Both the position numbers and the translations under genes were made by a program. Shown in pieces: positions 12,215 through 22,587 of a stretch of DNA of 64,000 nucleotides. Positions within the stretch are counted from its first letter, which is position 1, and every line of letters starts with the position of its first letter. The notes under the pieces are model-generated. The model worked only from the letters and a program-made list of their open reading frames with translations. It made no database searches and had not been told where the DNA came from. Source of the stretch: Catellatospora paridis (lineage in GTDB: Bacteria > Actinomycetota > Actinomycetes > Mycobacteriales > Micromonosporaceae); the NCBI RefSeq assembly GCF_009720365.1, contig NZ_ML769314.1, forward strand, positions 177,264 through 241,263, given 5' to 3'.

Positions 12215-13432
12215 ATGGTTGATCCCAGCGAGCGGTTCATCCCCGAGCCTTCGAAGGACACCGGCTTCGGCCGCAGCCCGTACGAGCGCGACCGGGCGCG
12301 GGTGCTGCACTCGGCCGGGTTCCGGCGGCTGGCCGCCAAGACCCAGGTGCACACCGCGGGCAGTGGCGACTTCCTGCGTACCCGGTTGACGCACTCGCTC
12401 GAGGTGGCGCAGATCGCCCGCGAGATGGGCGCGCGGCTGGGCTGTGACGCCGATGTCGTCGACGTCGCCGGGCTGGCCCATGACCTGGGGCATCCGCCCT
12501 TCGGGCACAACGGCGAGGATGCGCTCGACGAGGTCAGCAGGGCCTGGGGCGGGTTCGAGGGCAACGCGCAGACGCTGCGGGTGCTCACCCGGCTGGAGGC
12601 CAAGGTGGAGGGCGCGGGGCTCAACCTGACCCGGGCCTCGCTGGATGCGACCTGCAAGTATCCGTGGCCGCGCCGGGAGGGCACCCGCAAGTTCGGGGTG
12701 TACGCCGACGACGGCCCGGTCTTCGACTGGGTGCGGCTGGGGGCGCCCGACGACGACCGGCGCTGCCTGGAAGCGCAGGTCATGGACTGGTCCGACGACG
12801 TGGCGTATTCGGTGCACGACGTCGAGGACGGCCTCTACTCCGGGTTCATCGAGCTGCAGCCGCTGCTGCTGGACGCCGACGAGCGGGCCGCCCTGTGCGC
12901 GGACGTGGCGCAGGTGTACTCACCCGAGTCGCCGGCGCTGCTGCACGAGGCGCTGATCGAGCTGCTGGCCGATCCGGTCGTCGCGCCGCTGGCCGGTTAC
13001 GACGGTTCGTTCAAGGCGCAGCTGGCGCTCAAGCGCTGCACCAGCGTCCTGACCGGACGGTTCGTGGCCGCCGCGGTCGACGCCACCCGCGAGAAGTACG
13101 GCGACGGCATGCTGCGCCGCTACGACGCCGACCTGATCGTGCCGCAGGCCGCCCGCATCCGCTGCGCCCTGCTCAAGGGCATAGCGCTGCGCTACGTGAT
13201 GCGGCGTCGCGGCATGGAGCCGTGGTACGACGAGCAGCGCCAGATCCTGCGCGACCTGGTGCGGGTGCTGGCCGAGCGGGCCCCGGCCGAGCTGGACCCG
13301 GTCTTCGCCCCGCTGTGGCGGGAGGCCGCCGACGACACGGCCCGCTGCCGCGTCGTCGTCGACCAGGTCGCCTCCCTCACCGACCCTGCGGCGCAGGCCT
13401 GGCATCAGCGGCTGACCATTGCCGGTGCCTGA
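12215..13432 (+). CDS. dgt: Deoxyguanosinetriphosphate triphosphohydrolase-like protein
   Basis: 405 residues, HD-domain dNTP triphosphohydrolase that removes tripolyphosphate from dGTP and related nucleotides. Seen: [17 protein letters not shown] with the first metal His, and [18 protein letters not shown] with the HD pair and the conserved GHPPFGH loop. Length and the start ([17 protein letters not shown]) fit the dGTPase family. It lies one gene before dnaG, a neighbourhood widely kept in actinobacteria. The start is supported by TAGTCT seven bases upstream rather than by a ribosome site. Confidence 0.93.
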   Translation: MVDPSERFIPEPSKDTGFGRSPYERDRARVLHSAGFRRLAAKTQVHTAGSGDFLRTRLTHSLEVAQIAREMGARLGCDADVVDVAGLAHDLGHPPFGHNGEDALDEVSRAWGGFEGNAQTLRVLTRLEAKVEGAGLNLTRASLDATCKYPWPRREGTRKFGVYADDGPVFDWVRLGAPDDDRRCLEAQVMDWSDDVAYSVHDVEDGLYSGFIELQPLLLDADERAALCADVAQVYSPESPALLHEALIELLADPVVAPLAGYDGSFKAQLALKRCTSVLTGRFVAAAVDATREKYGDGMLRRYDADLIVPQAARIRCALLKGIALRYVMRRRGMEPWYDEQRQILRDLVRVLAERAPAELDPVFAPLWREAADDTARCRVVVDQVASLTDPAAQAWHQRLTIAGA

Positions 13433-13442
13433 CCGCTACGCG

Positions 13443-14168
13443 CTACGGAGTCAGGTGCGGCGCGGACTGGTCCGGGATTTCGGGGCGGGTGAGTCGGGGG
13501 AGGGGGCGGTCGGCGAGCAGGCGCTGGTTCCCGGCGAAGTTGGCCCGGACGGTGCGGCTGACCCACCACAGGTGCAGGGCCGCGGCGGCGGCGAACAACG
13601 CCAGGGCGAGGACGGTCACCGCCCAGCCGGGCGCTCGCGCGGCGGCGGCGAGCAGGCCGCCGCCCATCGCGAACAGGGCGCTGTTGACCAGGCCGATGGT
13701 GGCGGCCAGGCCGACCGCGTCGCGCATGCGCAGGTGGAAGCGGCTGGCCGGCGGCGGGAACAGCCCGTTGTCGTCGAGGGTGGGGAGCAGGACGAACGGG
13801 GCCAGGTCCGGGGCGCGCCGCACCAGGTAGGTGCGCAGCGTCTGCTCGGCGAGGCCGTAGCGCTGGGACGCGCCGGTGTAGCGCAGCTGGCGAGCGAACA
13901 CGGCCGGGCCCATCAGCAGCACCAGCGTGCCGAGCGTCGCGACGGCGCCGATCTTCACGTTCTGGTCGATGGCGCTGCCGAGCAGGCCGGCCGAGACCGC
14001 GGCCACGGCGGTGGCGATGACCAGGAAGAAGTTGTACCGGTTGTGGGCCTGGTCGCTGACCGCCCGGCGCATTTCAAGGATCTTGGTGTACTCGGCGAGC
14101 GCGACGGTGAGCTCGATGTCGTCGGCGGCGCGGCGGGCGGCGTCGGGCGCGGGGGTGGGATGGGCCAC
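13443..14168 (-). CDS. Four-helix membrane protein of unknown function
   Basis: About 241 residues from a GTG at 14168; an ATG at 14228 would overlap dnaG and is less likely. Layout: a charged N-terminal helix (about 10-45), two transmembrane helices close together (about 48-90), a soluble loop of about 60 residues, two more transmembrane helices (about 140-200) and a basic C-terminal tail. The paired N-terminal helices after an amphipathic segment recall SLATT-type membrane domains found in defence and stress proteins, but I cannot confirm it. It is convergent with dgt (10-bp gap) and divergent from dnaG (55 bp). Not recognised as a named family. Confidence 0.6.
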   Translation of the reverse strand: MAHPTPAPDAARRAADDIELTVALAEYTKILEMRRAVSDQAHNRYNFFLVIATAVAAVSAGLLGSAIDQNVKIGAVATLGTLVLLMGPAVFARQLRYTGASQRYGLAEQTLRTYLVRRAPDLAPFVLLPTLDDNGLFPPPASRFHLRMRDAVGLAATIGLVNSALFAMGGGLLAAAARAPGWAVTVLALALFAAAAALHLWWVSRTVRANFAGNQRLLADRPLPRLTRPEIPDQSAPHLTP

Positions 14169-14223
14169 GATCGCACGGTATCGGCTGTGCGCCCGCGTGG
14201 CGTCCCCTGGCAGGATGTACCGC

Positions 14224-16068
14224 ATGGCCGGGGGTCGGATCCGTGATGAGGACATCGCGCTCGTACGCGAGCGCAGCTCGATCGTGGACGTGGCCGGTGA
14301 GCAGGTCACCCTGAAGAACGCGGGCGGCGGCAACCTCAAGGGGCTGTGCCCGTTCCACGACGAGAAGACCCCGTCGTTCACCGTCTCCCAGGCGCGCAAC
14401 GTGTGGTTCTGCCACGGCTGCGGCGAGGGCGGCGACGTGATCAACTTCGTGCAGAAGATCGATCACCTGAGTTTCATCGAGTCGGTGGAGCGCCTGGCCG
14501 ACCGGGCGGGCATCCAGCTGCGCCGGATCGAGGGCGGCCCGGCGGTCGAACGTCCCCAGTACGGCCAGCGCCAGCGCCTGGTCGCCGCGCACGCCGCGGC
14601 CCAGGAGTTCTACGCCGAGCAGCTGCTCACGCCGGGGGCGCGGGCGGCCCGGGAGTTCCTGGCCGAGCGGGGCTTCGACCGGGACGCAGCCCAGCGCTAC
14701 GGCTGCGGGTTCGCGCCCGTGGAGTGGGACCTGCTGGTCAAGCACCTGCGCGGGCTCGGCTTCAGCGCGGCCGAGATGGAGACCGCGGGCCTGGCCCGGC
14801 AGGCACGCTCGGGCAGCCTGGTGGACCGGTTCCGCCGCCGCCTGCTGTGGCCGATCCGGGACGTGTCCGGCGACGTGATCGGCTTCGGGGCGCGCAAGCT
14901 GTTCGACGACGACGACGGCCCGAAGTACCTGAACACCCCCGAGACGCCGCTGTACAAGAAGTCGCACGTGCTCTACGGCATCGACCAGGCCAAGCGCGAG
15001 ATCGCCAAGCAGGGCCGGGCGGTGATCGTCGAGGGGTACACCGATGTGATGGCCTGCCACCTGGCCGGGGTGACCACGGCCGTGGCGACGTGCGGCACCT
15101 CGTTCGGCACGGACCACATCGGGGTGCTTCGGCGGCTGCTGCTGGACACCGACGCGTACGCCGGAGAGATCATTTTCACCTTCGACGGCGACGCCGCGGG
15201 GCAGAAGGCGGCGCTGCGGGCGTTCGGCGACGACCAGCGCTTCGTCGGGCAGACGTTCATCGCGGTCAGCCCGGACGGCATGGACCCCTGCGAGCTGCGC
15301 CTGGCCCGGGGCGACCTGGCCGTGCGGGACCTGGTGGCCCGGCGCGAGCCGCTGATCGCGTTCGCGCTGCGCTCCACGCTGACCCGCTACGACCTGGACA
15401 CGGTCGAGGGCCGGGTGGCCGCGCTGCGGGCCACCGCACCCATGGTCTCCAAGATCAAAGACAGGTCGCTGCTCACCGGGTACGCCCAGAAGCTCGCCGG
15501 TGACCTCGGCGTCGACGTCGACCAGGTGCGTACGGCGATCCGCAGCGCCGACGGCGCGAACGTGCCCGCGCCCCGGCCCGCCGCGGCCGCCCCGGACAAC
15601 CCGCGGCTGGTCGTCGAGCGCGAGGCGCTGAAGTTGGCGATCCAGCAGCCGGTGCTCGCCGGGCCGGTGTTCGACGCGGTCGACGAGACCCTCTACGCGC
15701 ACCCGCCGTACCGGGACATCCGGGTGGCGATCGCCGCGGCCGGCGGGGCCTGCGCCGGGGTGGCCGGGGCCGGCTGGGTCAACAGCGTGCGCGACGCCTG
15801 CTCGGATCTGGCCGCGCAGATGCTGGTCCTGGAGCTGGCGGTGGAACCGGTGCGCTACGACGGCGAGCCGGACTCGGGCTACCTGCACGTGGTCCTGGCC
15901 CGCCTCCAGCTCGCCGGGCTCAACCAGCGCATCGGCGAGGTGAAGTCGCGGCTGCAGCGCATCAACCCGGTGACCGAGTCCGACGAGTACCGGGCGCGTT
16001 TCACCGAACTCGTCGCCCTGGAGCAGCACTCCCGGGCGCTCAAGGAGAAGGCCGCCGGAGGGCTCTGA
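14224..16068 (+). CDS. dnaG: DNA primase DnaG
   Basis: 614 residues; makes RNA primers at the replication fork. Zinc-binding domain with Cys42, His45, Cys63 and Cys66 (CPFHDEKTPSF and FCHGCGEGG). RNA polymerase core with TOPRIM motifs: Glu270 in VIVEGYTDVM, and Asp321/Asp323 in FDGDAAG, which bind the catalytic metals. C-terminal helicase-interaction domain from about 450, following an Ala/Pro linker near 455. The ATG at 14224 gives the standard N-terminus (GRIRDEDIALVRERSSIVDV). It is followed without a gap by a conserved small gene. Confidence 0.96.
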   Translation: MAGGRIRDEDIALVRERSSIVDVAGEQVTLKNAGGGNLKGLCPFHDEKTPSFTVSQARNVWFCHGCGEGGDVINFVQKIDHLSFIESVERLADRAGIQLRRIEGGPAVERPQYGQRQRLVAAHAAAQEFYAEQLLTPGARAAREFLAERGFDRDAAQRYGCGFAPVEWDLLVKHLRGLGFSAAEMETAGLARQARSGSLVDRFRRRLLWPIRDVSGDVIGFGARKLFDDDDGPKYLNTPETPLYKKSHVLYGIDQAKREIAKQGRAVIVEGYTDVMACHLAGVTTAVATCGTSFGTDHIGVLRRLLLDTDAYAGEIIFTFDGDAAGQKAALRAFGDDQRFVGQTFIAVSPDGMDPCELRLARGDLAVRDLVARREPLIAFALRSTLTRYDLDTVEGRVAALRATAPMVSKIKDRSLLTGYAQKLAGDLGVDVDQVRTAIRSADGANVPAPRPAAAAPDNPRLVVEREALKLAIQQPVLAGPVFDAVDETLYAHPPYRDIRVAIAAAGGACAGVAGAGWVNSVRDACSDLAAQMLVLELAVEPVRYDGEPDSGYLHVVLARLQLAGLNQRIGEVKSRLQRINPVTESDEYRARFTELVALEQHSRALKEKAAGGL

Positions 16069-16586
16069 TGAAGATTCCACTGTTCGGCGGGCGGCGTGTG
16101 CTGCCCGCGGAGCGCCGCCCGCAGCTGGCGGCCGACGAGCGCGTGCTGGCCTGGGCCCCGGCGGGCGAGGACACGGTCGTGGCGACCAACCTCGGGCTGT
16201 GGTGGGACGAGCAGCGCACCGGCTGGCACCGCATCGACAAGGCGGTCTGGGACGGGGAGACGCTGGTGGTCACCCCGGCCGAGGTGCTCACGGAACGCGC
16301 CGGCTACGAGGTGGTCGCCGATGGCACGCCGGTGCGCCTCAAGCTCACCGATCCGCACCACCTGCCGCACCAGGTGCGCCTGCGGGTGACCAGCTCGGTG
16401 CAGCAGCCGCAGCACCACGAGCTGCCCGGCGGCGGCGCCTGGATCTTCGCCCGGCGGGTGTCCGGCGTCGACGGCCTGAGCTGGACCGTCCGCTACGACC
16501 CGGGCACCGACGGCGAGGACCCGGCGGTCGTCACCGCGACCGACGAGCTGATCGCGGCCGCCCGGGGCGACCTCGGCGACCTCTGA
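16068..16586 (+). CDS. Conserved hypothetical protein translationally coupled to dnaG
   Basis: 172 residues, no signal peptide or membrane segment. Its ATG shares a base with the dnaG stop (TGATG), so the two are co-translated. Composition is beta-strand rich with many Trp and His (GLWWDEQRTGWHRIDKAVWD), compatible with a small beta-barrel or PH-like fold, and a C-terminal helix (TATDELIAAARGDLGDL). Such a gene commonly follows dnaG in actinobacteria; function unknown. No catalytic motif recognised. Confidence 0.75.
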   Translation: MKIPLFGGRRVLPAERRPQLAADERVLAWAPAGEDTVVATNLGLWWDEQRTGWHRIDKAVWDGETLVVTPAEVLTERAGYEVVADGTPVRLKLTDPHHLPHQVRLRVTSSVQQPQHHELPGGGAWIFARRVSGVDGLSWTVRYDPGTDGEDPAVVTATDELIAAARGDLGDL

Positions 16587-16789
16587 CCCCCTGCGCCGCA
16601 GCCACCACACCGCGCCGCGCTTCCCCGCCCGGTAGATCGCTGTTTTGGGTCGAGAAGTGGAGTCTGACCACATGCTCTGACCCGTAACGGCGGTCATGCG
16701 CCAACGTGCGGGCGCAGTGGCAGCCAGGGTGATCGATGAATCGGGAAAAAGGCCGCGAGATTGTCGGGGCTCGGGGATAGGGTCGCCGC

Positions 16790-17724
<935 letters not shown>

Positions 17725-17725
<1 letters not shown>

Positions 17726-18480
17726 TGGACGGCACGCTCGCGGTGTTCAACCGGGCGCTGGTCTCGTACCGGCGGCTCTGGCAGGCCTCGGTGTTCTCGT
17801 CGTTCATCCTCCCGGTGCTGTTCGTGCTCAGCATCGGCATCGGGGTGGGCGGCTACATCAGCGACGTCGGCGGCGTCAGCTACCTCGACTGGATCGTGCC
17901 GGGCGTGCTCGCCTCGACCGCGTTCCAGATGGCGGTGGGTGAGTCCACCTTCCCGGTGCTGGGCGACTTCAAGTGGGTCCGCGGCTTCCATGCCATGCGG
18001 GCGACGCCGGTGCGCATCGCGGACATGATCTCCGGATACCAGCTGTACATCGTGTTCCGGGTGCTCATCGCCTCGGTCGTGTTCCTCGGGGTCAGCGCGC
18101 TGTTCGGGGCGATCCACTCGCCGTGGGTGGTGCTCACCCCGTTCGTGTGCGCGCTGCTCGGGGTCGCGGTGTCCGCGCCGACCTCGGCGTTCGCGGCGAC
18201 GATCGAGAACGACAGCTACTTCGCGCTGCTGTTCCGGTTCCTGGTGATCCCGTCGACGCTGTTCGCCGGGGTGTTCTTCCCGGTGTCGCAACTGCCGGAG
18301 CTGCTGCGGCCGCTGGCGTACGCGTCGCCGCTGTGGCACGCGGTGGAGCTGTGCCGGGCGGCCACGCTGGGCGTCGCGCCGCCGTGGCCGGTCGCCGCGC
18401 ACGTGGCATACCTGCTGGCCTGGGCCGGGCTGGGTTACCTGCTGGCGCTGCGCGCCTTCCGCCGACGGCTCTCGGACTGA
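17725..18480 (+). CDS. ABC-2 type permease 1
   Basis: 251 residues, six transmembrane helices of the ABC2_membrane family: helix 1 near 22-45 (SFILPVLFVLSIGIGVGG), then pairs at about 55-75, 100-130, 135-155, 165-185 and 220-245. It has the signature PVSQLPELLRPLAYASPLWH before the last helix. Its ATG overlaps the stop of the ATPase gene, and it is followed after 11 bp by a second permease, so the exporter is a heterodimer. Compare the single-permease exporter at 30564. Confidence 0.9.
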
Positions 18481-18491
18481 GGGGACTGACC

Positions 18492-19313
18492 ATGGTCACC
18501 ACGTATGCCGTCGCGCGGGTCGCCCGCGGCAACCGGCTCTCACCCGCCCGGGTGGGCGCGGTCATCAACCGCAACGTCGGGGCACTGCGCTCCGGTCCCG
18601 CGTACTGGCTGGTCCTGGCTTCAGGTTTCTTCGAGCCGGTGCTCTACCTGCTGTCCATCGGGGTCGGGGTCGGCGCGCTCGTCGGCGACCTGACCCTGAC
18701 CGACGGCGAGGTGCTGCCGTACGCCAACTTCGTCGCCCCGGCCATGCTGGCGGTCTCGGCGATGTCCGGCGCGCTGGCCGAGACGACCTTCAACTTCTTC
18801 TTCAAGTTCAAGTACGTCAAGACGTACGACGCCATGCTGGCCACCCCGCTGCGCCCGATGGAGATCGCGGCCGGCGAGCTGACCTGGGCGATGATCCGCG
18901 GCTCGCTCTACACCGGGGCGTTCCTGATCGTCATGGTGGCGCTGGGCCTGACCACGCCCGGCTGGGCGCTGCTGGCCTTCCCGGCGACCTGGCTGGTGGG
19001 CCTGGCGTTCGGCGCGGTCGGCATGGCGGTGAGCACGTTCATCCGCGGCTGGCAGGACTTCGACCTGATCAGCACCGGGCAGTTCGCGCTGTTCCTGTTC
19101 TCCGGCACGTTCTCGCCGGTGCAGGACTACCCGCTGCCGGTGGAGATCCTGATCGCGGCCACCCCGCTCTACCACGCGGTCGAGCTGATCCGGGGCATCA
19201 CCACCGGCATGCTCACCTGGTCGATGCTCGGCAACGTGGCATACCTGCTGGTCATGCTGGCCGTCGGCCTGTACGTGGCGAGCCGCCGCCTTACCTCGGT
19301 GCTCTGCCGTTAA
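18492..19313 (+). CDS. ABC-2 type permease 2
   Basis: 273 residues, six transmembrane helices, 30-residue basic cytoplasmic N-terminus (ARVARGNRLSPARVGAVINRN), and the family motif SGTFSPVQDYPLPVEILIAA before TPLYHAVELIRG. It is homologous to the preceding permease and completes the exporter. A 13-bp hairpin with a T-rich tail starts 16 bases after its stop, so the operon is three genes long. Confidence 0.9.
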   Translation: MVTTYAVARVARGNRLSPARVGAVINRNVGALRSGPAYWLVLASGFFEPVLYLLSIGVGVGALVGDLTLTDGEVLPYANFVAPAMLAVSAMSGALAETTFNFFFKFKYVKTYDAMLATPLRPMEIAAGELTWAMIRGSLYTGAFLIVMVALGLTTPGWALLAFPATWLVGLAFGAVGMAVSTFIRGWQDFDLISTGQFALFLFSGTFSPVQDYPLPVEILIAATPLYHAVELIRGITTGMLTWSMLGNVAYLLVMLAVGLYVASRRLTSVLCR

Positions 19314-19328
19314 ACCTGTTCGGGCGTG

Positions 19329-19366
19329 AATGAGCGCGTGAACTAGATCATGCTCACGCGCTCATT
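19329..19366 (+). terminator. Rho-independent terminator of the exporter operon
   Basis: AATGAGCGCGTGA (19329-19341) and TCACGCGCTCATT (19354-19366) pair perfectly over 13 bp and are followed by TTGTTAAGTTCTATTT, an unusually T-rich tail for this genome. Confidence 0.85.
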
Positions 19367-19440
19367 TGTTAAGTTCTATTTGTCTGATGTGGATCAGGCA
19401 GGTACGTTCTCGGCAACACGCCGCCGGGCGGAGGTGACCC

Positions 19441-20406
19441 ATGCGCCTACGACATCCCGACGGACAGACTGTGCACGTGGCGACCGTCGTGTCCGTCGAG
19501 AACGTCAAGGACGTGCGCGCACTCCTGAAGACGCTGGACGCCCGGGTCGTGCCGCAGCGCCAGCGCCTGTTCGCGGACGTGCTCAGCGTGAGTCTGCGGC
19601 TGAGCCCCATCCTCGCCACCACCCTCGCCTCCTCGCTCGGGCTGCGCCGACGGCTGCGCCACGAGTTGGCCACCCGCCGGCTCGAAGTGGTCACCCTCGA
19701 CACGGGCCCCGACCTGACGGCGCCCGACGGCAGCTGGCGCACCTGGTGGATGCAGACCCTCGACCTCGCGCGAGTGCTGGTCGACCTGCTGCCCGAGGAC
19801 AGCGCCCACGGCTCCATCTCCACCACGCTGCCGCGCTCGGCCGCGCCCGCGCTCACCGCAACCGGTGACGAGGCTGACGCGGAGACCGACACCGCCGCCG
19901 ACGAGGCCAGGCGCGAGCAGCGCGAACGCGAGTGGCAGGTGGCGACCCGGCTGATGGCCGACCTCAGCGGGGGCCTGACCGAGATCGCCTGGCACACCGG
20001 CCGGCTCGTCCGGGTCGCGGTCGAAGCCGCGCCGAAGACCCTGATCACCGGCTCGCAGGACGTCGTGCGCCTGCTGGAGCGCGCCGACCCGGCCCGGATC
20101 GGCGCCTGCCTGAGCGCCGCGCAGCTGGCCGATGCCAAGGAGAGCCCGGCCCAGGCGCTCACCAGGCTGCGCCGCGCGCGGCTGTCCGTGGTGAAGCTGC
20201 GACTGGGGCACCACGGCGACGACACCGATCTCGGCGCGGTGGCCCGCTCGATGCTGGCCGCCGTGCTCGGCGGCGTGCACGCGGGCTGCGACCACATCGA
20301 GGTCGGCGGCACCGAGGAGCTGGACGCCGCCCGCGACGAGCTGAGCGCGGTGGGACTCGACGGCGCGGCCGACCGCCCGATGCCGGGAGTGGGCCGCGCC
20401 GGTTAG
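19441..20406 (+). CDS. Hypothetical protein, 321 residues
   Basis: Soluble, no signal peptide. Start supported by GGCGGAGGTGA just before the ATG. Visible parts: an N-terminal beta-rich segment (RLRHPDGQTVHVATVVSVEN), Arg-rich helices at about 60-85, a linker rich in Thr/Asp/Glu/Ala around 140-160, then a long helical region to about 270 with REQREREWQVATRLMADLSG. The C-terminus contains HAGCDHIEVGG. I do not recognise the family. It stands alone between the exporter terminator and a convergent 68-residue gene. Confidence 0.65.
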   Translation: MRLRHPDGQTVHVATVVSVENVKDVRALLKTLDARVVPQRQRLFADVLSVSLRLSPILATTLASSLGLRRRLRHELATRRLEVVTLDTGPDLTAPDGSWRTWWMQTLDLARVLVDLLPEDSAHGSISTTLPRSAAPALTATGDEADAETDTAADEARREQREREWQVATRLMADLSGGLTEIAWHTGRLVRVAVEAAPKTLITGSQDVVRLLERADPARIGACLSAAQLADAKESPAQALTRLRRARLSVVKLRLGHHGDDTDLGAVARSMLAAVLGGVHAGCDHIEVGGTEELDAARDELSAVGLDGAADRPMPGVGRAG

Positions 20407-20423
20407 TTCCGCGCGAAGAGGCT

Positions 20424-20630
20424 TCAGGCCTGCTGGTTCAGCTTGCGTAGGCCCTCGTCGTACAGCTTCGCGGCCTGCGCCTGGACCAGGCCCGCCGCCT
20501 CCTGCACCGTGGGGTGCTCCATCACCTTGCGGGTGGTGGCCACCAGCTCGTCGTAGGTCTGGCGTCCGGCTCGGGTGCCGAACACGAACCCGACGGCCGC
20601 ACCCGCGGCGAACCACACCAGCTTCCCCAT
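20424..20630 (-). CDS. YtxH-like small membrane protein
   Basis: 68 residues. One N-terminal membrane segment (LVWFAAGAAVGFVFGTRAG) ending in the GxxxGTRAG turn typical of YtxH-like proteins, then a helical tail. The ATG at 20630 has AGGAGG five bases before it. Role in the family is unclear, with links to general stress. Convergent with the hypothetical gene at 19441, with 17 bp between stops. Confidence 0.75.
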   Translation of the reverse strand: MGKLVWFAAGAAVGFVFGTRAGRQTYDELVATTRKVMEHPTVQEAAGLVQAQAAKLYDEGLRKLNQQA

Positions 20631-20717
20631 CGTGCCTCCTTGACCTCGATCGCGTGATACGTCCCATCCTGCCTGTTGCGGGCACGCCGCGACACCAGAC
20701 CGGCCAGGGTTACCCGT

Positions 20718-20748
20718 TTGCCATACCCGGGGGACCGTCCTGTAGTCT
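20718..20748 (+). promoter_or_regulatory. Promoter of the tRNA-Asn gene
   Basis: TTGCCA (20718-20723) and TAGTCT (20743-20748) separated by 19 bp, with the mature tRNA beginning 50 bases later. Confidence 0.45.
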
Positions 20749-20798
20749 TGTCGAGGCGCGCCGCTGAGGAGAGATCCGCAGGGTCGCCAAGAGCACAT

Positions 20799-20871
20799 TC
20801 CCCTGTAGCTCAATTGGCAGAGCAGCCGGCTGTTAACCGGCAGGTTCTTGGTTCGAGTCCAAGTGGGGGAG
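20799..20871 (+). tRNA. tRNA-Asn (anticodon GTT)
   Basis: Complete cloverleaf: acceptor TCCCCTG pairs with TGGGGGA, D arm GCTC/GAGC, anticodon stem GCCGG/CCGGC around loop CTGTTAA with GTT at 20832-20834, T arm CTTGG/CCAAG around TTCGAGT, discriminator G. CCA is not encoded. A strong terminator starts seven bases later. Confidence 0.96.
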
Positions 20872-20877
20872 CACCGA

Positions 20878-20915
20878 AGTCGAAGGCCCCGGGCATTTGC
20901 CCGGGGCCTTCGACT
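20878..20915 (+). terminator. tRNA-Asn terminator
   Basis: A perfect 17-bp stem, AGTCGAAGGCCCCGGGC (20878-20894) with its complement 20899-20915, loop ATTT. Followed by an AT-rich stretch to about 20970 that is unusual here and leads into the next gene's promoter region. Confidence 0.85.
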
Positions 20916-21051
20916 ATTTAGGGCCCGTCGCATTGAATGCGAATAAAATATTTGTTTGCGCATTTCGCACCTTTTGTGCAGGTCAGGGCACATAAGCTCC
21001 GTCTCGGGTGTTTTCCACACCGTCCACCTCGCCCGTTCAGCGGAGGCAAGC

Positions 21052-22527
21052 ATGACGAAACGTCCCTACCACAAGGGCCGGCCGGTGACACGTGCCGCAA
21101 TACTGAGCCTCGGGCTCGCGGCCGTCCTGGCACCAGTGGCAACGAGCAGCGCACAGGCGGCGGCCCCCGCCCCCCACCTGCGCGCGGCGCTCCAGACGCT
21201 CACCACCGACGCAACGCCGGACACGGCGCCGATCAGCGACACCCTGGTGCTCACCGACACGGCCACGCTGACCGACGTCCCGGTGCCCGGCACGCTCGTG
21301 TTCCAGCTCTTCGGCCCGGATGACACGGACTGTTCGGGCACCGTGCTCGATGAGACGACGACGCCGGTGACGGTGGCGGACAGTGAAATCACTTCGAACC
21401 CGTTCGAGCCGACGACTGTCGGCACCTACCGGTGGACGGTCACCTACACGGCCGGTGACTTCGAGCTCGTCAGCGCGTGCAACGCGGAGAACGAGAGCAC
21501 GGTCGTCACCCAGGCCGCGCCGACGGTGAGCACCACCGTGTCCGATGACAGCATCACCGTGGGCAATCCGGTCATCGACACCGCCACGCTCACGGGCGGC
21601 TTCCAGCCCACCGGCACCATCACCTTCAACGTGTACGGCCCGGGCGACGACGTCTGCGAGAATGCTCCGGTCGACACCTCGACCAGGACGGTGGTCGCCA
21701 ACGCTTCGTACCAGTCCGACCCGTTCACGCCGACGGTGCCCGGCACCTACCGCTTCCGGGCCGACTACAGCGGTGACGCCAACAACGCCGGCGCCGGCAC
21801 CGCCTGCAGCGACCCGGCCGAGGACGTGGTCGTCACCCCGCGGGCGACGCCGACGATCACCACCCAGGCGTCTCCCGACGTGAACCTGGGCGGTTCGATC
21901 AGCGACACCGCGACCCTGGCCGGGGGCAACAGCCCCACCGGCGTCATCACCTTCACCCTGTTCGGACCGAACGACGCGAACTGTACGGGCGAGCCGGTGA
22001 CCGACGGCGTCACGGTGAACGGGAACGGCCCGTACCAGTCGGCCGGGATCACCCCGACGCAGCCCGGCACGTACCGGTGGATCGCCGCCTACGGCGGTGA
22101 CGCGAACAACGCCCCGGCCACCACCGCCTGCAACGACGCGGGTGAGAGCGTCGTCGTCCGCGCGGTGCCGGTGACGCCGACGCTGGTCACCGAGGCGTCG
22201 CGGGACACGTTCGTCGGCAAGCCGGTCTCCGACACGGCGACCCTGTCGGGCGGCGTGAACCCGACCGGCACCATCACCTTCAACCTGTACGGGCCGAATG
22301 ACACGACCTGCTCGCGGACCCCGGTCTTCACCTCCACCGTCACCGTCGACGGCAACGGCGTGTACCCGTCCGGAACCTTCCGGCCCGGCACGCCCGGCAC
22401 CTACCAGTGGGTCGCCGTCTACACCGGTGACTCCAACAACAGGGCCGTCAGCACCCGCTGCGGCGACCCGGCCGAGCAGGTGGTCGTGCGGAAGAAGACG
22501 CCGTACGGCGGCCGCCCCCGGCCGTAA
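21052..22527 (+). CDS. Secreted protein with four Ig-like repeats
   Basis: 491 residues. Signal peptide about 1-38 (twin Arg absent, ends SSAQAAA). Then four tandem bacterial Ig-like units of about 105 residues, each with a TGTITFNLYGPND-type strand, a Cys in the following turn, a GTYRW strand, a GDxNN loop and a second Cys before the linker; the two Cys per unit may form a disulfide. The units start near 21210, 21520, 21850 and 22180. The C-terminus is basic with no LPXTG and no membrane helix, so the protein is probably released or cell-wall associated. ATG at 21052 follows CGGAGGC. An adhesive or structural role is inferred only. Confidence 0.85.
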   Translation: MTKRPYHKGRPVTRAAILSLGLAAVLAPVATSSAQAAAPAPHLRAALQTLTTDATPDTAPISDTLVLTDTATLTDVPVPGTLVFQLFGPDDTDCSGTVLDETTTPVTVADSEITSNPFEPTTVGTYRWTVTYTAGDFELVSACNAENESTVVTQAAPTVSTTVSDDSITVGNPVIDTATLTGGFQPTGTITFNVYGPGDDVCENAPVDTSTRTVVANASYQSDPFTPTVPGTYRFRADYSGDANNAGAGTACSDPAEDVVVTPRATPTITTQASPDVNLGGSISDTATLAGGNSPTGVITFTLFGPNDANCTGEPVTDGVTVNGNGPYQSAGITPTQPGTYRWIAAYGGDANNAPATTACNDAGESVVVRAVPVTPTLVTEASRDTFVGKPVSDTATLSGGVNPTGTITFNLYGPNDTTCSRTPVFTSTVTVDGNGVYPSGTFRPGTPGTYQWVAVYTGDSNNRAVSTRCGDPAEQVVVRKKTPYGGRPRP

Positions 22528-22539
22528 GGCGTGATCATC

Positions 22540-22571
22540 CTGGTGGGCCCGGCGGTCGCCGGGCCCACCAG
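22540..22571. terminator. Perfect 14-bp bidirectional terminator
   Basis: CTGGTGGGCCCGGC (22540-22553), loop GGTC, GCCGGGCCCACCAG (22558-22571), between convergent genes. Confidence 0.8.
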
Positions 22572-22587
22572 TCTGTGTACGGCCAGG

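Noticed and set aside
14169-14223. ATG 14228 as start of the minus-strand membrane protein
   Set aside because: It would overlap dnaG, and the added residues look like reverse-strand dnaG leader; GTG 14168 is preferred.
16587-16789. Possible RNA gene between the dnaG operon and the exporter
   Set aside because: No cloverleaf or strong hairpin could be drawn; only a -10-like box at 16778 before the ATPase gene.
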